From contig PWHN01000081.1 in NCBI GenBank assembly GCA_003554945.1, positions 1 through 10,721 on the forward strand: a stretch of 10,721 nt of DNA, given 5' to 3'. The notes under the pieces were generated by a model. The model saw only the letters and a program-made list of their open reading frames with translations. It searched no databases and was not told the origin of the DNA. Of this stretch, positions 1 through 6,765 are shown one piece after another; within the stretch, counting starts at the first letter, position 1, and each line of letters starts with the position of its first letter. The position numbers and the translations under genes were made by a program. The DNA is from a bacterium (lineage in GTDB: Bacteria > T1Sed10-126).

Positions 1-142
1 CCCACTCTTCAAAATCCCAGTTGGTGAGCATATTTTCTGAGGCTTCGGCCTGGGCAGGGATAATACCCAGCAGAAATATTCCGATTGTGATTAAAATAAT
101 AGGAAAAATTTCTCGTAGTCTATTTAATTGAAGATTTTTCAT
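1..142 (-). CDS. N-terminus of a secreted protein (partial)
   Basis: The open frame starts at ATG (140-142) and runs off the left edge, giving 47 residues. Residues 1-10 are polar and basic (MKNLQLNRLR). They are followed by a hydrophobic stretch (IFPIILITIGIFLLGIIP) and an AQA|EA signal-peptidase-I-like site near residue 33, so this is a Sec-exported protein. The mature start reads ENMLTNWDFEEW, which resembles the opening of carbohydrate-binding-like beta-sandwich modules (the NLLxNGDFExW pattern), often found at the front of secreted nucleases and hydrolases. That domain call is inference from about twelve residues. GGAGG at 155-159 lies 12 nt upstream of the ATG, rather far. An in-frame ATG at 152-154 is too close to that site to be used with it. 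The function cannot be settled from this fragment. Confidence 0.7.
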   Translation of the reverse strand, partial: MKNLQLNRLREIFPIILITIGIFLLGIIPAQAEASENMLTNWDFEEW

Positions 143-159
143 GATTAAGATCATCCTCC

Positions 160-651
160 GGGGAAATTATTTTGGTCTATAATTTGATTTTGTCGAGATT
201 TTTTAGAAAGAATGGCTGGTCTTTGGAGAGAATTTTTTTCTTTTCTATCTGTATAAATTTTGGGGAATAATAAGAGGGAATCAGTGCTGGATTTGGGGGA
301 AGGAAAATTTGCGAGCTTTTTCCTGCAATTACCGGCGGATCAAGTCCAAGCAGAATATATTTTAACCAGCAGCCATAAAAACGTTCAAACCAGGCCAGAC
401 ATGTCAAGGGAAGACGACAGATCTTTTCCCAGGGATTCTCGTCCTCCGGGTGGCGAGTGTATTGACGCACCCCAGCCGCTAATTGAGAAGGAACTAAACT
501 GGGCCGGCGAAAAAACGCTGGATAGGGAAAGTTAGATTGGGCGAAGTAATCGGACTCGATTGCCCCACAGACACTTAAGCACTTCACTAGCAAGGCCATT
601 GCGGCCACCGCTTTCACAGTAAATTGAAACCACTGCTACTTTTAACCTGTG
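160..651. other. Spacer without a convincing gene
   Basis: About 490 bp between the secreted-protein gene and the 135-aa gene. A 146-codon minus-strand frame (177-617) starts with GTG and lacks any ribosome binding site. Its translation is rich in Pro, Cys and Trp and shows no domain I recognise. A 91-codon plus-strand frame (260-535) overlaps it and is no better. The stretch may be a decayed gene or a non-coding spacer; I see no tRNA, rRNA or insertion sequence in it. Confidence 0.4.
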
Positions 652-695
652 GGAAAAAGTAGATTGGCTTTCAGAGCAATGTAAGTCTAATCTAC
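652..695 (-). terminator. Possible weak terminator after the 135-aa gene
   Basis: Read on the minus strand, GTAGATT (695-689) can pair with AATCTAC (665-659), followed directly by a run of five T (656-652). The loop is long (23 nt). A competing imperfect stem pairs 668-677 with 699-708. It lies 34 nt past the stop codon of the 135-aa gene. The stem is AT-rich and the loop large, so this is a weak candidate. Confidence 0.3.
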
Positions 696-728
696 CAGGC
701 TCTAAAAGTCAAATTTTATTTTATTGGT

Positions 729-1136
729 TTATACGGGGACGATACGGCGGGCCTCCGCCAATGCCTCCAGCACTTCATCGGTAAAGTACTGCTCAATGTG
801 CTCGGTTAGCAGGGTTGCGATTTTATAAAAGAAACCGGAGACTGGCGGCTCAATCTCAGCAAAATGATTGGCTTTTTCGTAGAAGAAGTCCTCAAGACAA
901 ATAATTGAAGCGGGATGCATGGAAGTGAAATTAAACTCTACCTCTATTTCATGCCACTCTTCTTCCAGGTTTTCCTCCCGACGCCTGATTTCCTGGCGAA
1001 GCGTCAGTTGAAGTGTCTGGAAAAAATCTTGAACAGCCGGGCGACCTTTAAAAGCTCCGTGACCAAACTTCATGATTTTGATTAACTGTTTGAGATGACA
1101 ATTAGCAACAAGACCAAGACGAAACTTTTCTTTCAT
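729..1136 (-). CDS. Hypothetical protein, 135 aa
   Basis: I do not recognise this protein. It starts at ATG with a reasonable ribosome binding site (GAGGT at 1144-1148, 7 nt spacing), and TATACT on the minus strand at 1162-1157 could be a -10 box. The N-terminal third is basic (MKEKFRLGLVANCHLKQLIK). The middle is highly charged (RQEIRRREENLEEEWHEIEV, about residues 48-67). The C-terminal half is amphipathic and acidic, consistent with helices. There is no signal peptide, membrane segment or obvious catalytic motif, so it is likely a small cytosolic helical protein. It lies downstream of the LipM-like gene on the same strand, but 248 bp of repeat-containing DNA separate them, so co-transcription is uncertain. 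The clean frame and binding site support a real gene. Confidence 0.6.
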   Translation of the reverse strand: MKEKFRLGLVANCHLKQLIKIMKFGHGAFKGRPAVQDFFQTLQLTLRQEIRRREENLEEEWHEIEVEFNFTSMHPASIICLEDFFYEKANHFAEIEPPVSGFFYKIATLLTEHIEQYFTDEVLEALAEARRIVPV

Positions 1137-1321
1137 GGCAACAACCTCGTTTTAATAGTATAGGAGCGGCATAATCTATTGTTCGTCCAATATTATTTCT
1201 ACTAACTGATCTAATCTATAGCATAATATAACCTTAAATTCCGCCTGTTTATCAGTTTTTAACTTAGCTTAATTTTCGACATAGTAAGCAAAAATATTTA
1301 CCAAAATTTGATAAGTTTGGA

Positions 1322-1369
1322 GTGGGAAAGTTAGAAAGTGGGAAAGTGTGAAAGTTGGAAAGTGGAAAC
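1322..1369. repeat. Six tandem degenerate octamers
   Basis: Six consecutive 8-bp units of the form GTNGGAAA: GTGGGAAA, GTTAGAAA, GTGGGAAA, GTGTGAAA, GTTGGAAA, GTGGAAAC. They begin 16 bp past the stop codon of the LipM-like gene. No function is visible. The sequence style resembles the heptad arrays at 2150-2191 but in opposite orientation. Confidence 0.75.
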
Positions 1370-1384
1370 CGAGAAGTAAAAAAG

Positions 1385-2143
1385 TCAGCGGTGAAAAACT
1401 GGAAGCTCAGAGAGGTGCTGGACTTGAAAATTTTCAGCGAGGTGCGATATTTCCTGCCAATCAGCGTGGTCGATGTGATTGGCCGAAATATTATCAGACG
1501 GAAAAAGATGCCCCTGCAGTCTGGCCATAACTGCTGAAAAATATTTGCGTCGATCACTGGCATTCTTGAGCGGCAGGAAAAAGGGAGTTTTTAAAGGAAT
1601 ATCACCAGGCCAGGCAGTTGAATCATAAAATACACTGCCGTGCAATAAAGCCGCCTTCTGATGACGCAGCTGTGAAATTGCTACCCACTTTTTACCCGCC
1701 TGGCTGGGTTCGTGAGCTGCGGGCGCAGCAAGACAATCAGCAGCAAAACTACCGCCACTGCCGCGTTCGCTTCTGGAGAGTAAATTTTGCTCCAGGGCAA
1801 CCTGTTCGAACAGATCCACCACCCGGCTGTATAACGTTTTAATTGAAGCTTCAGTCCACGGATGACTGGTGGGGAAAACTAAAGAAAAACTAAAATCACC
1901 GGCGTGCAAGAGATAACCGCCACCGGTAGGCCGCTGAACAATGGGAAAACGGTCAGCGAGTTCCCCAAGTCGATCAGGCGGTCGGAACTGCTGTCGGTAG
2001 CCAAGGCTGAGGACAGGCCGGTTCCAGGAGTAAAAACGAAAGACCGGTGACTCCGCCGACTGCAAAAGCCACCAGTCGAGAGCCATGTTGTAGCCGGGAG
2101 GAAACGAGGGATGGTGGAGAAAGTGCAAGCGTTTTTGTGTCAT
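1385..2143 (-). CDS. Octanoyl/lipoyl transferase, LipM-like (LplA/BPL family)
   Basis: A 252-aa protein of the lipoate/biotin ligase fold. Family landmarks in order: NMALDWWLL (19-27), FYSWNRPVLSLGYRQQ (37-52), RPTGGGYLLHAGDFSFSL (71-88), DCLAAPAAHE (136-145), GKKWVAISQLR (150-160) and LLHGSVFYD (166-174). Cys137, just before the GKK motif, sits where LipM and LipL amidotransferases carry their catalytic cysteine; ATP-dependent LplA lacks it. I therefore favour octanoyl transfer from acyl-carrier protein to the lysine of GcvH, the essential acceptor in Gram-positive lipoate synthesis. A ligase function is the alternative. It follows gcvPB on the same strand after a 468-bp spacer of repeats, which fits a supporting role for the glycine cleavage operon. 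The ATG start has only a weak GGAAA site 8 nt upstream, inside a heptad repeat array. No lipA is in the window. Confidence 0.8.
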   Translation of the reverse strand: MTQKRLHFLHHPSFPPGYNMALDWWLLQSAESPVFRFYSWNRPVLSLGYRQQFRPPDRLGELADRFPIVQRPTGGGYLLHAGDFSFSLVFPTSHPWTEASIKTLYSRVVDLFEQVALEQNLLSRSERGSGGSFAADCLAAPAAHEPSQAGKKWVAISQLRHQKAALLHGSVFYDSTAWPGDIPLKTPFFLPLKNASDRRKYFSAVMARLQGHLFPSDNISANHIDHADWQEISHLAENFQVQHLSELPVFHR

Positions 2144-2149
2144 ATGTTC

Positions 2150-2191
2150 GTTTCCAGTTTTTAGTTTTCAGTTTCCAGTTTTTAGTTTAAC
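2150..2191. repeat. Six tandem heptamers abutting the LipM-like start
   Basis: Six 7-bp units GTTTNNA: GTTTCCA, GTTTTTA, GTTTTCA, GTTTCCA, GTTTTTA, GTTTAAC. They end 6 bp from the start codon of the LipM-like gene, so on the minus strand they form its 5' leader and supply its only SD-like bases (GGAAA). Confidence 0.8.
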
Positions 2192-2263
2192 TTCAAAACC
2201 AACAAAGCCTTCTCTTTCTTTTTCCCCTTTGGTAGGGGAAAGCGAAGGGAGACGTAAAAATGG

Positions 2264-2346
2264 ATTGCGGGTCGGAGCCCGCAATGACGAACGATAGGTC
2301 AAGCCCGCTCTTGAATTTGACGTCATTCCGGCCCCCGAGCCGGAAT
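2264..2346. repeat. Composite palindromic repeat (two hairpins plus conserved linker)
   Basis: Hairpin 1 pairs ATTGCGGG (2264-2271) with CCCGCAAT (2278-2285) around a 6-nt loop. Hairpin 2 pairs ATTCCGGC (2325-2332) with GCCGGAAT (2339-2346), also around 6 nt. The linker between them recurs in reverse orientation at 10497-10557: aligned by eye, about 51 of 61 positions agree. Arms are flanked by GTC/GAC and CC/GG steps typical of extragenic palindromes of the CATTCC...GGAATCC kind. It lies between gcvPB and the LipM-like gene and could act as an mRNA stabiliser or weak terminator. Confidence 0.75.
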
Positions 2347-2378
2347 CCATCTTGTAGAGCAGTAATCGGTAATCAGTC

Positions 2379-2517
2379 GCGGGGCGCGGAGCGCTGAGCG
2401 TTAAATTCAATTTAAATTCTTATCATCTACGACCATGATTTTTTCTTTTGCCTTTTCGCTCTTCGCCCTTTCGCTCGCTCGATATTTTACGCCCCGCGCC
2501 CGGCGCCCAGCGCTCTG
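2379..2517. repeat. Three further heptad arrays of different sequence
   Basis: Three short arrays share a 7-bp period but not a sequence. 2379-2399 reads GCGGGGC, GCGGAGC, GCTGAGC. 2445-2465 reads CTTTTGC, CTTTTCG, CTCTTCG. 2490-2517 reads CGCCCCG, CGCCCGG, CGCCCAG, CGCTCTG. The first and third are partly inverted versions of each other (AGCGCTGAGCG against CGCCCAGCGCT). No coding frame explains the periodicity. Confidence 0.6.
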
Positions 2518-2546
2518 CTGTTAATGACAACCGATTACTGAACTTC

Positions 2547-2586
2547 TTGCGGGTCAAGCCCTGGAACGCCATTCGTTCCCACAATG
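2547..2586. repeat. Diverged palindromic unit after gcvPB
   Basis: GGAACG (2563-2568) pairs with CGTTCC (2574-2579) around CCATT. Outside it, TTGCGGG (2547-2553) nearly pairs with CCCACAA (2578-2584). The right flank CAATGACG matches the edge of the other palindromes. It lies 26 bp past the gcvPB stop and may serve as the 3' end of the gcv transcript, although no T-run follows. Confidence 0.45.
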
Positions 2587-2611
2587 ACGCTGAAAGTGTT
2601 AAACAGCTTCA

Positions 2612-4039
2612 TTAAGTTTCTACCGGATGATTTAGGACCGGGCGGCGGGCGGCGGTGGTTTCGTCGGGACGAGAGATACGGGTGGTCTCCGGATAATTTT
2701 TAAATTGGTCTGGGTCTTCTTTGGCTTCCTCTAAAATTTGTTGAAAAGCCTCCACAACCCGGTCCAGTTCGCGCAGAGAAAGGGACTCGGTCGGTTCAAT
2801 CATCAGCGCTTCTTCGACCACGAGCGGGAAGTAGACGGTGGGCGGATGGATTTCAAAATCAATCAGCCGCTTGGCGACGTCAGAAGCGTCGACGGGCAGG
2901 TCGGCGCAGGAGACGACAAACTCGTGCTTGCAGGGCAGCGGGTAGACCGGCTGAAACTCAGCCGGAAGCCGGTTGGCAAGATAGTTGGCGGTCAATACAG
3001 AGTCACGAGCGGCCTGCGCCACACCTTCCTCGCCCATGCGCTGGAGATAAACGAGAGCGCGAACAAGCACAGTCAGGTTGGGGGCAAAACTGCGAATACG
3101 GCCAATCGATTTTTCAGCCTCTTCTCCCAACATCCACTCCCCTTCCCTTTTTGTCAGCCGGGGCAGTGGGCGGTAAGGAGCCAATTCCTCAGAAAAAGCT
3201 ACCGGCCCGGCCCCGGGGCCACCACCGCCGTGCGGAGTGCCAAAGGTTTTGTGCAGATTTAAATGGACAACGTCAAATCCCATATCACCGGGCGGCAGAC
3301 GGCCGGCCAGCGGATTCAAGTTGGCGCCGTCGTAATAGAGACGGGCACCGGCGGAGTGAACGATGTCGGCTATCTCCAGGATATCTTCCTCGAACAGGCC
3401 GAGCGTATTGGGATTGGTGAGCATTAAAGCGGCTGTTTGAGAATTACAGGTAGCACGGAGGTCGTCAAGGTCAACACGGCCGCGCTCATTAGAATCAACC
3501 TCGACGACATCAAAACCGGCGACCGCAGCACTGGCGGGGTTGGTGCCGTGAGCGCTGTCGGGGACAATAACTTCCGTCCGCTGCTCACCCTGGTCACGAA
3601 AGTAATCGCCAATTGTCCGCAGAGCAACCCACTCGCCGTGAGCACCGGCGGCGGGCAGCAGTGAGACAGCCGGTAGACCGTTCAAACGGGCCAAACGGTC
3701 GTGCAGTTCTCCCAGCATTTCCAACCAGCCGCGCTTCTGCCCGGCAGGTTGCCTCGGATGTGTTTCAGTGTAACCGGGCAGGGCAGCCAGTTGTTCGGAA
3801 AGACGCGGGTTGTATTTCATTGTGCAGGAGCCAAGTAAATAAGGCCCGGTGTCGGTCCCGAAAGACTCACGGCTGAGACGATGGTAATGACGGACAACGC
3901 GAGGTTCCGGCAGGTCAGGTAGATCAACGGGTCGGGCGCGGTAGAGTTCCTCCGAGAGCGTTGACGGCGGCGCCTCACCGGCGGCCGGATTTTCAGTGTT
4001 TCGTTCAAAAATCAGCGGCGAGTCATTTATTCCTGACAA
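2612..4039 (-). CDS. gcvPB: Glycine dehydrogenase (decarboxylating) subunit 2
   Basis: C-terminal half of the split glycine cleavage P protein. It pairs with GcvPA to decarboxylate glycine with pyridoxal phosphate and pass the aminomethyl group to lipoyl-GcvH. Visible landmarks, numbered from the chosen start, are LIFER (9-13), LGSCTMKYNPRLSE (69-82), PAAGAHGEW (129-137), DSAHGTNPASAA (161-172), DGANLNP (237-243) and HLNLHKTFGTPHGGGGPG (259-276). The lysine in HKTF (about residue 264) is the PLP-binding residue. Length is 475 aa, normal for the family. I chose the TTG at 4037-4039 because AGGAGG (4049-4054) lies 9 nt upstream. A TTG seven codons earlier (4060) has no such site. The start overlaps the end of gcvPA by 17 bp, so translation is probably coupled. 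The operon's next gene, the LipM-like transferase, lies beyond a repeat-rich spacer. Confidence 0.96.
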   Translation of the reverse strand: MSGINDSPLIFERNTENPAAGEAPPSTLSEELYRARPVDLPDLPEPRVVRHYHRLSRESFGTDTGPYLLGSCTMKYNPRLSEQLAALPGYTETHPRQPAGQKRGWLEMLGELHDRLARLNGLPAVSLLPAAGAHGEWVALRTIGDYFRDQGEQRTEVIVPDSAHGTNPASAAVAGFDVVEVDSNERGRVDLDDLRATCNSQTAALMLTNPNTLGLFEEDILEIADIVHSAGARLYYDGANLNPLAGRLPPGDMGFDVVHLNLHKTFGTPHGGGGPGAGPVAFSEELAPYRPLPRLTKREGEWMLGEEAEKSIGRIRSFAPNLTVLVRALVYLQRMGEEGVAQAARDSVLTANYLANRLPAEFQPVYPLPCKHEFVVSCADLPVDASDVAKRLIDFEIHPPTVYFPLVVEEALMIEPTESLSLRELDRVVEAFQQILEEAKEDPDQFKNYPETTRISRPDETTAARRPVLNHPVET

Positions 4040-5336
4040 TTTCGTCGACCTCCTCGACAAAAGCTGCTATCTGTTCGGGGGAACGGCGTTCGGTTGCGGA
4101 ACAGATATATCGGTCCTGGTAAAAATAGCCGCCCAGCCAGCCGGATTCGGCGAGCCGTTCCTCTAAATCCGGTGGTTTGGCCGGCAATTCTACCGCAATT
4201 TCGTTAAACACCGGGATAGCAGAGAGAGCATAGTCACGTTTTTCAAATTCATCGGCCAGCTGCTGACCGCGGCGGTGATTTTCAAGCGCCCGCCGACGCA
4301 ATCCGCTGCCACCAAGAGTGGCCATCGAGACGGCGGCGCCGAGCGCCATTAAGGCGTGATTGGTGCAAATGTTTGAAGTGGCTCGAGAGCGGCGGATATG
4401 CTGCTCCCGGGTCTGCAGAGTCAGAACATAACAGCGGTTGCCGCGCCGATCTTCAGTTTGGCCAACCAGACGCCCGGGTACTTTGCGGATAAATTTTTCG
4501 GTTGCTGAAAACAAGCCGAGTCCCGGCCCACCACCGTTCATCGGCAGTCCAAGCGACTGCCCCTCACCGACAGCGACATCAAAACCAAGCTCGCCGGGCG
4601 GAGTAAGCAGATTCATGGCCAGTGGATTGGCGACGGCAACGCCGAGACATTTTTCATCCGGGCGCCGCTCGACCCAGTTTTCAACCCGATCGGCGGCCCC
4701 CCAGCAGTTAGGGTAAGCCATGCAGACAGCAGCCGGTTCCTCCGGCCATTCTTCAGGCAGGTAGGCGCGACCATTTTGGGTCGGCAGTTGCTTTAATTCA
4801 ACCGCAAGCGGTTCCGTATAGGTCTTCAGCACCTGCCACCAGCCGGGGTAAAGGTTTGGCGTACAGTAAACCACCTCTCGCCGGGTAACCTGAGCAGCCA
4901 TGAGAATAGCCTCGGCCAGGGCCGAGGCACCGTCGTACATGGAAGCGTTGGTAACCGGCAAATCATAAATGCGGCTGACCATCGTCTGGAACTCAAAAAG
5001 AGCCTGCAGAATCCCCTGGTTAATCTCCGCCTGGTAAGGAGTGTAAGCGGTTAAAAACTCGGAGCGTCCGAGGAAATGATTAACAGTCGAAGGCACGTGG
5101 TGGTCGTAAACACCCCCGCCCAGGAAGCAGGTGAGCTCCTCTGTGCTGGTATTGGCCGCGGCGACGCGCTGGTGCCAGGCAGTGACGCACTGCTCCGAAA
5201 GCTGAGATTTTTGGGGTTGAAAACTGTCCTGAAGCTGTTCGGGTATATCGGTTTCCAGTTCAAGGTATTCTTCCAGTCCGAGCCGCGAAAAAATCTCCCA
5301 ACGTTCGGATTCAGTAAGCCCCAGGTAGGGTGGCAC
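4023..5336 (-). CDS. gcvPA: Glycine dehydrogenase (decarboxylating) subunit 1
   Basis: N-terminal half of the split P protein, 437 aa, cytosolic, acting as a heterotetramer with GcvPB. Family landmarks are PYLGLTESER at the N-terminus, FLGGGVYDHHVPSTVNHFLGRSEFLTAYTPYQAEINQG (about residues 75-111), the YDGASALAEA motif and the glycine-rich GLPMNGGGPGLGLF. The basic-rich REQHIRRSRATSNICTN near the C-terminal third is also characteristic of GcvPA. The PLP lysine is in GcvPB, so its absence here is expected. I chose GTG 5334-5336 over GTG 5346-5348: GGAGGAG (5340-5346) lies 3-5 nt before the former and overlaps the latter, and the N-terminus MPPYLG fits the family better. It follows gcvH with 16 bp between stop and start, and overlaps gcvPB by 17 bp. 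Confidence 0.96.
   Translation of the reverse strand: MPPYLGLTESERWEIFSRLGLEEYLELETDIPEQLQDSFQPQKSQLSEQCVTAWHQRVAAANTSTEELTCFLGGGVYDHHVPSTVNHFLGRSEFLTAYTPYQAEINQGILQALFEFQTMVSRIYDLPVTNASMYDGASALAEAILMAAQVTRREVVYCTPNLYPGWWQVLKTYTEPLAVELKQLPTQNGRAYLPEEWPEEPAAVCMAYPNCWGAADRVENWVERRPDEKCLGVAVANPLAMNLLTPPGELGFDVAVGEGQSLGLPMNGGGPGLGLFSATEKFIRKVPGRLVGQTEDRRGNRCYVLTLQTREQHIRRSRATSNICTNHALMALGAAVSMATLGGSGLRRRALENHRRGQQLADEFEKRDYALSAIPVFNEIAVELPAKPPDLEERLAESGWLGGYFYQDRYICSATERRSPEQIAAFVEEVDEIVRNK
4049..4054 (-). promoter_or_regulatory. Ribosome binding site of gcvPB
   Basis: AGGAGG on the minus strand, inside the last codons of gcvPA (the Val-Glu-Glu-Val region), 9 nt before TTG 4037-4039. It is the evidence for the shorter start and for translational coupling with gcvPA. 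Confidence 0.8.
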
Positions 5337-5339
5337 TGT

Positions 5340-5346
5340 CTCCTCC
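5340..5346 (-). promoter_or_regulatory. Ribosome binding site of gcvPA
   Basis: GGAGGAG on the minus strand begins 6 nt past the gcvH stop codon (5353-5355) and sits 3 nt before GTG 5334-5336 (5 nt if counted from GGAGG). It covers the alternative upstream GTG, which decides the start in favour of the shorter frame. Confidence 0.7.
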
Positions 5347-5352
5347 ACCGGG

Positions 5353-5733
5353 TTAATCTTCCGCTCCCAGGAAGTCGCGGTAGCCGCCGGCGGAGAGAAG
5401 CTCCCCCTCGCCGTCTACAGCTTCCAGTCTGACAAGACGACCGGCTTCGTAAGGCGCGTCGTTTACTGCTTCCGGGGCGCTTTCCAGCTCCTCGTTTAGC
5501 TCAACGACCGTGCCGTCAACGGGAGCGTAGACGTCGGAGACTGTCTTCATAGACTCAACCACCATAAAATCCTGGCCGGCTTCGACCGGCTCATCCGTGG
5601 CGGGCAATTCAACAAAAACAACGTCGCCCAGTTGTTCCTGGGCGTAGTCAGTTATGCCCATCCAGCCCGACTGAGGGTCATACCACTCGTGATTTTTGGT
5701 GTACTTTAGATCCTCAGGAACTTCATAATCCAT
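5353..5733 (-). CDS. gcvH: Glycine cleavage system H protein
   Basis: Lipoyl carrier of the glycine cleavage system, 126 aa, the usual length. It shuttles the aminomethyl intermediate from the P protein to GcvT and is reoxidised by the L protein, which is not in this window. Landmarks are YTKNHEWYD (11-19), GITDYAQEQLGDVVFVELP (26-44) and the lipoylation loop ESMKTVSDVYAPVDG (60-74), with Lys63 as the attachment site. GEV-type acidic residues and AGGYRDFL lie near the C-terminus. The protein is strongly acidic. ATG 5731-5733 is preceded by AGGAGG (5741-5746) with 7 nt spacing. In the ancestral order gcvT would lie directly upstream; here a RAYT transposase gene ends only 39 bp before gcvH. 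The ribosome binding site can be hidden by the transposon repeat (see 5740-5764). Confidence 0.97.
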   Translation of the reverse strand: MDYEVPEDLKYTKNHEWYDPQSGWMGITDYAQEQLGDVVFVELPATDEPVEAGQDFMVVESMKTVSDVYAPVDGTVVELNEELESAPEAVNDAPYEAGRLVRLEAVDGEGELLSAGGYRDFLGAED

Positions 5734-5739
5734 ACTTTT

Positions 5740-5764
5740 ACCTCCTCAGGTTTGGGACGGAGGT
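5740..5764 (-). promoter_or_regulatory. gcvH Shine-Dalgarno paired with RAYT repeat (predicted RNA hairpin)
   Basis: On the minus-strand RNA, ACCUCC (5764-5759), part of repeat copy 1, is exactly complementary to GGAGGU (5745-5740), the Shine-Dalgarno of gcvH, with a 13-nt loop. The transposase stop codon (5775-5773) lies 8 nt before the pairing arm. A ribosome finishing the transposase would therefore cover the arm and free the site. A smaller native fold, ACCU/AGGU around GAGG, is also possible. Complementarity is seen in the sequence; regulation is inferred. Confidence 0.45.
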
Positions 5765-5781
5765 GTCGATTGTCATTTCTC
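5754..5781 (-). repeat. RAYT-associated repeat, copy 1
   Basis: Read on the minus strand it starts GAGAAATGACAATCGACACC and ends CTCCGTCCC. It differs from copies 2-5 by T for C in the GAAAC block, and that T makes the TGA stop codon of the transposase. It is oriented opposite to copies 2-5 and lies 8 bp from the gcvH Shine-Dalgarno. Confidence 0.9.
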
Positions 5782-6729
5782 ACCTTCAAATCTCTCGTCC
5801 CACTTATTTTTAAGAGTTTCATCTTGATCTGTTAACCTCTGAATCATTTTGGATACTGTTGAAGAAGTTACCCCCAATTTATCCGCCAGCTCACTTACAG
5901 TTAGATGTCCATATTTCCTCCCCGCATAGGCCAACCCGTCTCTATGTCTCACCCTCTCTGGACTCTTACTTGGCTCAAGCAATTTTTCTACTGAAAATCC
6001 GGATAGCTTTCTTGCAAATTTTAATAAGTTTTCCCAACTGATCGGGGTTTCTTCCCTTTCACGGGGCTGCTGCCGGACTTCGCTTTTTCGAATCTGCATA
6101 TATTTCTCTATAAATGCCTCACCGGCTAAAAATTTTTGCCCACGATAAAGTTCATAAGGAAAATTTTCTTTTCCATACCATTCCGTCTCTTTTCCCTTCG
6201 CGTCAAGCACCTTTTTCAGAGCTTCTTCTGTCCCCACCCCCAATTTTTGAACTGCTTCCTCCCAATCAATCCACGATAGCGGAGATTCGTGACCCAAATA
6301 TATCTTTGCACTACTCCAGGGATCTTCCTCCGCCAATTCATACAACCCCGCCTCCACATTCTGATAATGCACGTAACGCCAAACTGCATTAAAATAGGCG
6401 TCAGCGTCAACCAAAGTACTGTAATAGCGCGCGTCGTATAAAGCACCGGTCCGTTTAAATCTTTTATTGTACCAGGTTCCGTATTGTCCATTAACCCGAC
6501 GAAAAAATATCCCCATAGACTGCTTATTTCGACGTAGGAAAAAATGGACGTGAGAATCTACAAAACATATCGCATAAATACTAATATCGTGGCTTTCGCG
6601 AGCCTCTCTTAAAATTTTTATATACTTGTTTTTCTTTGCAGCAGTGTCAAAAATTGGTAGCCCATCGACACCGCGGACAATAACATGATGATAGGTGTTC
6701 TCATAATCTGGACGAGATAATCTGGGCAT
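5773..6729 (-). CDS. REP-associated tyrosine transposase (RAYT), IS200-like
   Basis: A 318-aa single-tyrosine HUH (Y1) transposase-like protein. It begins MPRLSRPDYENTYHHVIVRG, the standard opening of this family. The metal-binding HUH motif is DSHVHFF (His60, His62). The catalytic Tyr is most likely Tyr119 in WRYVHYQNVEAGL. GALYDARYYSTLVDADAYF (96-114) is also typical. A C-terminal helix-turn-helix, GHLTVSELADKLGVTSSTVS, near residues 270-300, matches the long RAYT subclass. ATG 6727-6729 is chosen because it gives the family N-terminus and follows GGAGGT with ~11 nt; a GTG three codons earlier is too close to that site. The last two codons and the stop lie inside repeat copy 1. RAYTs are often single-copy genes that mobilise small palindromic repeats rather than themselves; all catalytic residues appear intact here. 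Confidence 0.88.
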   Translation of the reverse strand: MPRLSRPDYENTYHHVIVRGVDGLPIFDTAAKKNKYIKILREARESHDISIYAICFVDSHVHFFLRRNKQSMGIFFRRVNGQYGTWYNKRFKRTGALYDARYYSTLVDADAYFNAVWRYVHYQNVEAGLYELAEEDPWSSAKIYLGHESPLSWIDWEEAVQKLGVGTEEALKKVLDAKGKETEWYGKENFPYELYRGQKFLAGEAFIEKYMQIRKSEVRQQPREREETPISWENLLKFARKLSGFSVEKLLEPSKSPERVRHRDGLAYAGRKYGHLTVSELADKLGVTSSTVSKMIQRLTDQDETLKNKWDERFEGEK

Positions 6730-6765
6730 ATATATCACCTACCTCCCCTGTTATAAATTTACTAA

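Noticed and set aside
177-617. 146-codon minus-strand frame with GTG start
   Set aside because: No ribosome binding site, odd composition rich in Pro, Cys and Trp, and no domain seen; kept only as part of a spacer entry.
2168-2410. 80-codon minus-strand frame
   Set aside because: Made of palindromic and heptad repeats; its translation reflects the repeats, not a protein.
4040-4060. Upstream TTG as the gcvPB start
   Set aside because: No Shine-Dalgarno before it; AGGAGG lies inside the extension and serves the next TTG.
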